Positions 43,402 through 43,483 of a DNA stretch of 43,483 nt are shown piece after piece; position 1 is the stretch's first letter, and each line of letters begins with the position of its first letter. The stretch spans positions 1-43,483 of the forward strand of contig NZ_QOWC01000052.1 in the NCBI RefSeq assembly GCF_003574465.1, in the 5' to 3' direction. The DNA comes from Methylobacterium crusticola. GTDB taxonomy: Bacteria > Pseudomonadota > Alphaproteobacteria > Rhizobiales > Beijerinckiaceae. Below the pieces are notes generated by a model. That model had not been told where the DNA came from. It was given only the letters and a program-made list of their open reading frames with translations, and searched no databases. Both the position numbers and the translations under genes were made by a program.

Positions 43402-43430
43402 TTGACGCTGAAGCAATGCGCGGTATCGAT
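43402..43430 (+). promoter_or_regulatory. Probable promoter of the galE-like gene
   Basis: TTGACG (43,402-43,407) with TATCGA at 16 bases (43,424-43,429), or ATCGAT at 17, is a reasonable -35/-10 pair. It lies 30 bases before ATG 43460 and in an AT-richer patch. Confidence 0.45.
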
Positions 43431-43459
43431 CAACCCAGTCGAGACAGGGGATGGGCACC

Positions 43460-43483
43460 ATGGCGGTTCTTGTGACGGGCGGG
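43460..43483 (+). CDS. galE: Start of probable UDP-glucose 4-epimerase (partial)
   Basis: The window ends after eight codons, MAVLVTGG, which match the start of UDP-glucose 4-epimerase (MxVLVTGGAGYIGSH). AGGGG lies nine bases upstream; ATG 43451, in frame, is an alternative start. The pairing with divergent galU supports the call. The gene runs off the right-hand edge, so identity beyond the Rossmann start is inference. Confidence 0.6.

Overview
The window is uniformly GC-rich, with strong G/C third positions, GTG/TTG starts and many ATGA/GTGA stop-start overlaps. A chromosomal region of a Methylobacterium-like alphaproteobacterium (Hyphomicrobiales) fits best. The support is indirect: gene families, codon style, and a palindromic intergenic element of a kind common in that group. 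No 16S rRNA or other decisive marker is present.

Layout. (1) 1-11,400 is a loose, mostly minus-strand accessory stretch: a frameshifted IS481-type transposase remnant, a small conserved protein, a ZnuD-like TonB receptor with two Zur-like operators, a small secreted repeat protein, a membrane-anchored N,N-dimethylformamidase beta-like protein, an unknown secreted protein, and an orphan hybrid PAS histidine kinase. (2) 11,424-26,775 is a 15-kb plus-strand island that looks built for organosulfur (sulfonate/sulfone) acquisition. It has four NtaA/SnaA/DszA-type flavin monooxygenases, a DszC/SfnB-like flavoprotein, a degenerate SDR, a four-domain rhodanese protein, and two complete SsuABC-like importers. 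(3) 26,776-29,122 holds tRNA-Ser(CGA) and two small secreted cysteine-containing proteins. (4) 29,423-36,129 is a LivKHMGF-type importer with a LivM-LivG fusion, followed by a DUF1028 protein, a nitrilase-family amidase and a small protein; this looks like an amide or ureide scavenging operon. (5) 36,299-41,673 has a DUF2189 membrane protein and an aa3-type cytochrome c oxidase operon with two subunit III-like genes. (6) 41,762-43,483 has a DUF4440-like secreted protein, galU on the minus strand with a terminator, and the first codons of a probable galE.

How the parts work together. In the sulfur island, importers would bring in organosulfur compounds, monooxygenases would cleave C-S bonds, and the rhodanese protein could handle the released sulfur. 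No flavin reductase is present, so reduced flavin must come from elsewhere. In the amide operon, the importer and the two hydrolases form a plausible uptake-and-hydrolysis unit.

The most unusual signals are: a ~106-bp palindromic element in three copies, two of which supply the stop codon of the adjacent gene; the tetra-rhodanese protein with only one catalytic cysteine; the SDR lacking its YxxxK catalytic pair; the doubled importer/monooxygenase island; and a perfect 30-bp palindrome just past galU.
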